Below, one piece after another: positions 6,561 through 8,652 of a stretch of 8,652 bases of DNA (the stretch's first letter is position 1; the number at the start of each line of letters is the position of its first letter). The stretch covers positions 1-8,652 of the forward strand of contig JAEWJV010000463.1 in assembly GCA_023386395.1 (NCBI GenBank). The letters are read 5' to 3'. The notes below the pieces were generated by a model. The model saw nothing but the letters and a program-made list of their open reading frames with translations. It was not told the origin of the DNA and searched no databases. This DNA comes from Bacteroidota bacterium. GTDB taxonomy: Bacteria; Bacteroidota; Bacteroidia; Chitinophagales; Chitinophagaceae. A program made the translations under genes and the position numbers.

Positions 6561-6686
6561 TCGGCTTTGGTAGTGTTGTCATCGTCCCTTGTGTCACTCC
6601 CTTCAACAGTTGAATCATTGCTCAGCTATTTGCTGCGGTACAAGTGTTGCGACGCAAGGAACGATACCATGAAATGCTATAGCCGG
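6561..6686. repeat. Nested inverted-repeat element between nagA and fabH
   Basis: Most of the 204-bp nagA-fabH gap is a symmetric element. The outermost pair is CGGCT (6562-6566) with AGCCG (6681-6685). The main arms are 6581-6597 (ATCGTCCCTTGTGTCAC) and 6649-6665 (GCGACGCAAGGAACGAT), which match over 14 of 17 positions; all three differences are transitions. Inside the 51-nt centre sit two small hairpins: TTCAAC-A-GTTGAA (6602-6614) and CAGC-TATTT-GCTG (6623-6635). The result would fold as a stem with an internal loop and two branches. It has no coding capacity I can support; a reading frame crossing it gives a low-complexity peptide and runs into fabH out of frame. The structure suggests a MITE-like or REP-like interspersed repeat, or less likely a structured leader RNA of fabH. 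Confidence 0.7.
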
Positions 6687-6717
6687 TCACCAAAAAATAC
6701 ATTTATAAAACAACATT

Positions 6718-7764
6718 ATGCCCAGAAGTATTATTGCAGGAATTGGGATGTACGTGCCCGAAAATATTTTCACAAACGATGATCTTACAAAATACATGGA
6801 TACCAGTGACGAATGGATACAGGAACGCACCGGTATTAAAGAAAGGCGGTATGCCCACCGCACTGATGAAACCACTGCTACCATGGGCATTGAGGCTGCA
6901 AAAATGGCTATAGAAAGAGCAGGCATTACACCGAAGGATGTTGACTTTATTGTGTTTGCTACACTTTCACCTGACTATTATTTTCCGGGTTGTGGTGTAA
7001 TTGTGCAGCGCGAATTAAACATGCAGGAAATTGGTGCGCTGGATGTGCGCAATCAGTGCAGCGGTTTTGTGTATGCATTAAGTGTGGCAGATCAATTTAT
7101 ACGCAGTGGCATGTATAAAAATATTTTGGTTATTGGCAGTGAAAAACATTCTTTCGGGCTTGATTTTAATACACGCAGCCGCAATGTATCTGTAATATTT
7201 GGTGATGGCGCCGGCGCTGTTGTATTGCAGCCAACAGAAGATGAAAACCGCGGCATACTGAGTACGCATTTGCACAGCGATGGCAGGAGTGCAGAAATAC
7301 TTGCTATGTATAATCCCGGCACGCATGCCAATCACTGGCAGGAAGGCCTTGCAGATTTTGATGATGCAGCGCTTGGTGAGATGTTTGAAAGCCATGCCAT
7401 GATTGATAAAGTACAAAACCGTCCTTTTATGAACGGGCCGGAGGTGTTTAAGAAAGCAATAGTAAAATTCCCTGAAGTGGTAATGGAAGCGCTTACTAAA
7501 AATGGTTATACGCCGCAGGATATTAAGCTGCTGGTGCCGCACCAGGCTAACCTGCGCATAAGCCAGTTTATACAAAGAGGATTAAAACTAAATGATGAAC
7601 AGGTGTATAATAATATTCAGAAGTATGGTAACACAACTGCTGCTTCTATTCCCATTGCTTTGTGTGAGGCATGGCAGGAAGGTAAGATACAAAACGGTGA
7701 TCTCGTTTGCCTTGCAGCATTCGGCAGTGGGCTTACCTGGGCCAGTGCTTTATTGAAGTGGTAG
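6718..7764 (+). CDS. fabH: 3-oxoacyl-ACP synthase III (KAS III) family protein
   Basis: Ketoacyl-ACP synthase III condenses an acyl-CoA primer with malonyl-ACP to start fatty-acid synthesis in the cytoplasm. The 348-residue protein has the N-terminal MDTSDEWIQERTGIKERRY at about 27-45 and the full catalytic triad: C114 in RNQCSGF, H275 in VPHQANLR and N305 in KYGNTTAAS. FGDGAGAVVL at 161-170 and the C-terminal FGSGLTWASALLKW are also standard. Cys-to-His spacing is 161 residues against 132 in E. coli FabH (C112/H244), while His-to-Asn spacing is the same (30). The extra ~29 residues fall at about 198-238, before MNGPEVFKKA, near the substrate-tunnel region. Such longer forms may use other primers, so this could be a paralogue rather than the main FabH. 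The start ATG follows an A-rich stretch and the nested repeat; the gene appears to be monocistronic. Confidence 0.9.
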   Translation: MPRSIIAGIGMYVPENIFTNDDLTKYMDTSDEWIQERTGIKERRYAHRTDETTATMGIEAAKMAIERAGITPKDVDFIVFATLSPDYYFPGCGVIVQRELNMQEIGALDVRNQCSGFVYALSVADQFIRSGMYKNILVIGSEKHSFGLDFNTRSRNVSVIFGDGAGAVVLQPTEDENRGILSTHLHSDGRSAEILAMYNPGTHANHWQEGLADFDDAALGEMFESHAMIDKVQNRPFMNGPEVFKKAIVKFPEVVMEALTKNGYTPQDIKLLVPHQANLRISQFIQRGLKLNDEQVYNNIQKYGNTTAASIPIALCEAWQEGKIQNGDLVCLAAFGSGLTWASALLKW

Positions 7765-7770
7765 AAAACG

Positions 7771-7801
7771 GTTAACTTATGGTTAGCTAATACTATTTTT
7801 T
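7771..7801 (+). terminator. Possible weak intrinsic terminator between convergent fabH and rlpA
   Basis: GTTAAC (7771-7776) can pair with GTTAGC (7782-7787) across a 5-nt loop, using one G-U pair. A run of six T starts at 7796, eight bases further on. The stem is short and A/T-rich and the T-run overlaps the last codons of rlpA (its Lys-rich tail), so the call is tentative. The position, in the 28-bp gap between convergent genes, favours it. Confidence 0.3.
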
Positions 7802-8152
7802 CTTTTTATATTTTATTTCAACAGCAACAACGCCTGCATTCATCATATTAATTCTTCTTGCCGCTTTTTTACTTAGGTCGATAATTCTTCCCTGCACAAA
7901 AGGGCCGCGGTCGGTAATGCGCACTTTTACGCTTTGGTGATTGGTAAGATTGATGACCTTTACTTTTGTGCCAAGCGGCAATGTTTTGTGCGCGGCCGTT
8001 AATTTATGCTGGCTAAATTTTTTGCCATTCGCCATTGGCCTGCGCACAAACTTATCACCGTAATAAGATGCTTTACCAGTCTCGGTTATGTATTTGCCGC
8101 AGGATGAAAAAAACAACCATGCCAAACAGGATAAAAAAAGGATTTTATTCAT
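7793..8152 (-). CDS. rlpA: RlpA-like septal ring lytic transglycosylase, short lipoprotein
   Basis: A 119-residue lipoprotein with an RlpA double-psi beta-barrel, expected to act on or bind peptidoglycan at the outer membrane or periplasm. The N-terminus MNKILFLSCLAWLFFSSC is a lipoprotein signal with the acylated Cys most likely C18 (FSSC). The barrel covers about 26-114: GKASYYGDKF, then NGKKF at 42-46, LTAAHKTLPLGT at 51-62, VRITDRGPF at 77-85 and RIIDLSKKAA at 89-98. H55 and D81 align with conserved RlpA residues, but the position after N-G, normally Glu, is Lys (K44). There is no C-terminal SPOR domain, so binding to denuded septal glycan is not expected; the protein ends in a Lys-rich tail. 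The gene starts 2 bp after the rnhB stop and is probably translated from the same mRNA. Lytic activity is uncertain. Confidence 0.88.
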   Translation of the reverse strand: MNKILFLSCLAWLFFSSCGKYITETGKASYYGDKFVRRPMANGKKFSQHKLTAAHKTLPLGTKVKVINLTNHQSVKVRITDRGPFVQGRIIDLSKKAARRINMMNAGVVAVEIKYKKKK

Positions 8153-8154
8153 TG

Positions 8155-8652
8155 CTAATTCATCTCTTCCTGCAATTCGTAATTTATTTCCAGTTGTGCA
8201 GAAAGTATATTAAAGCTTTTGCGGTGATACCTGCACAAGCCATGTGATTCAATGGCGCGGCGGTGTTCTACCGTGCCATAACCTTTATTTTGTGCCCAGT
8301 TATAATGCGGAAATTCATCATGCAGTTGCTGCATATATTTATCACGGTATGTCTTGGCAAGAATGCTTGCCGCTGCAATGCTTGCATAAATACCATCGCC
8401 TTTTATTATACATTGATGTTGCACGTTGCGCCAGGCCGTAAACCGGTTGCCATCAACCAAAATCAAAGCAGGTTCCGCCGGTAATTGTTCCAGTGCAAGG
8501 TGCATGGCTTTAAACGAAGCTTTTAAAATATTGATGGAATCAATTTCGTCATTGTCCACCATTGCAACTGCATAATACAACGCTTTTTTTTCAATATATA
8601 CACGCAGTGTTTCGCGTTGATCAGGTGTTAGCTGTTTGCTGTCATTCAATAC
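8155..8652 (-). CDS. rnhB: Ribonuclease HII, N-terminus outside the window
   Basis: Removes misincorporated ribonucleotides and RNA from RNA/DNA hybrids in the cytoplasm. About 166 residues are visible and the frame is open to the right edge, where it reads VLNDSKQLT; a TTG at that point is an internal Leu, not the start. The missing part (roughly 30-40 residues) should carry the DEAGRG motif with the first two catalytic acids. The two remaining carboxylates are visible: D in ILVDGNRF and D in IIKGDGIYASIAAASILAK, followed by TYRDKYM. NKGYGTVEH carries the conserved Tyr used to recognise the ribonucleotide junction, and GLCRYHRKSF is the usual C-terminal part. It is followed on the minus strand after 2 bp by rlpA, an arrangement suggesting one transcript. 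Its promoter is outside the window. Confidence 0.94.
   Translation of the reverse strand, partial: VLNDSKQLTPDQRETLRVYIEKKALYYAVAMVDNDEIDSINILKASFKAMHLALEQLPAEPALILVDGNRFTAWRNVQHQCIIKGDGIYASIAAASILAKTYRDKYMQQLHDEFPHYNWAQNKGYGTVEHRRAIESHGLCRYHRKSFNILSAQLEINYELQEEMN

Noticed and set aside
6555..6782. 75-codon reading frame across the nagA-fabH gap
   Set aside because: It reads through the inverted repeat and into fabH in another frame, with a peptide of low complexity and no recognisable family; best explained as a chance frame.
1..8652. tRNA, rRNA, transposase, toxin-antitoxin or phage-defence genes
   Set aside because: None found on reading both strands; all substantial frames are accounted for by the nine genes listed.

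Overview
The window looks like ordinary chromosomal DNA of a Bacteroidota bacterium, most likely Chitinophagaceae or a close relative. This rests on protein resemblance, an estimated G+C near 40%, A/T-rich start regions without clear Shine-Dalgarno sequences, and short interspersed-type repeats between genes. There are nine protein genes (the first and last cut by the window edges), no RNA genes, no CRISPR array and no transposase.

Layout. At 1-416 (+) is the 3' end of a TIGR01777-type NAD(P)-dependent epimerase, followed by a secreted GH29 alpha-L-fucosidase (503-1957, +). Convergent to it, with a 7-bp gap, is an ABC export pair on the minus strand: ATPase (3717-2824) then six-helix permease (2747-1965). 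The 76 bp between the pair are mostly filled by an imperfect inverted repeat built of TAAGG heptads. Divergent from the ATPase is a tight plus-strand cluster with overlapping ends: kdsB (CMP-Kdo synthetase, 3859-4593), a nitrilase-superfamily omega-amidase-like enzyme (4593-5414) and nagA (GlcNAc-6-phosphate deacetylase, 5407-6513). A 204-bp intergenic region holding a nested inverted repeat of about 126 bp separates nagA from a fabH-type ketoacyl-ACP synthase III (6718-7764, +). Convergent to fabH is a minus-strand pair, rnhB (RNase HII, 5' end outside the window) and rlpA (short lipoprotein with a double-psi beta-barrel), 2 bp apart.

Functionally the genes are envelope, lipid and amino-sugar housekeeping: Kdo activation for LPS, amino-sugar salvage, fatty-acid initiation, a peptidoglycan-associated lipoprotein and glycan hydrolysis. 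I see no convincing new multi-gene system. The points most worth a second look are the two intergenic inverted repeats, a GC-rich in-frame insertion in the nitrilase gene that looks repeat-derived, and an RlpA whose usual catalytic Glu is Lys.
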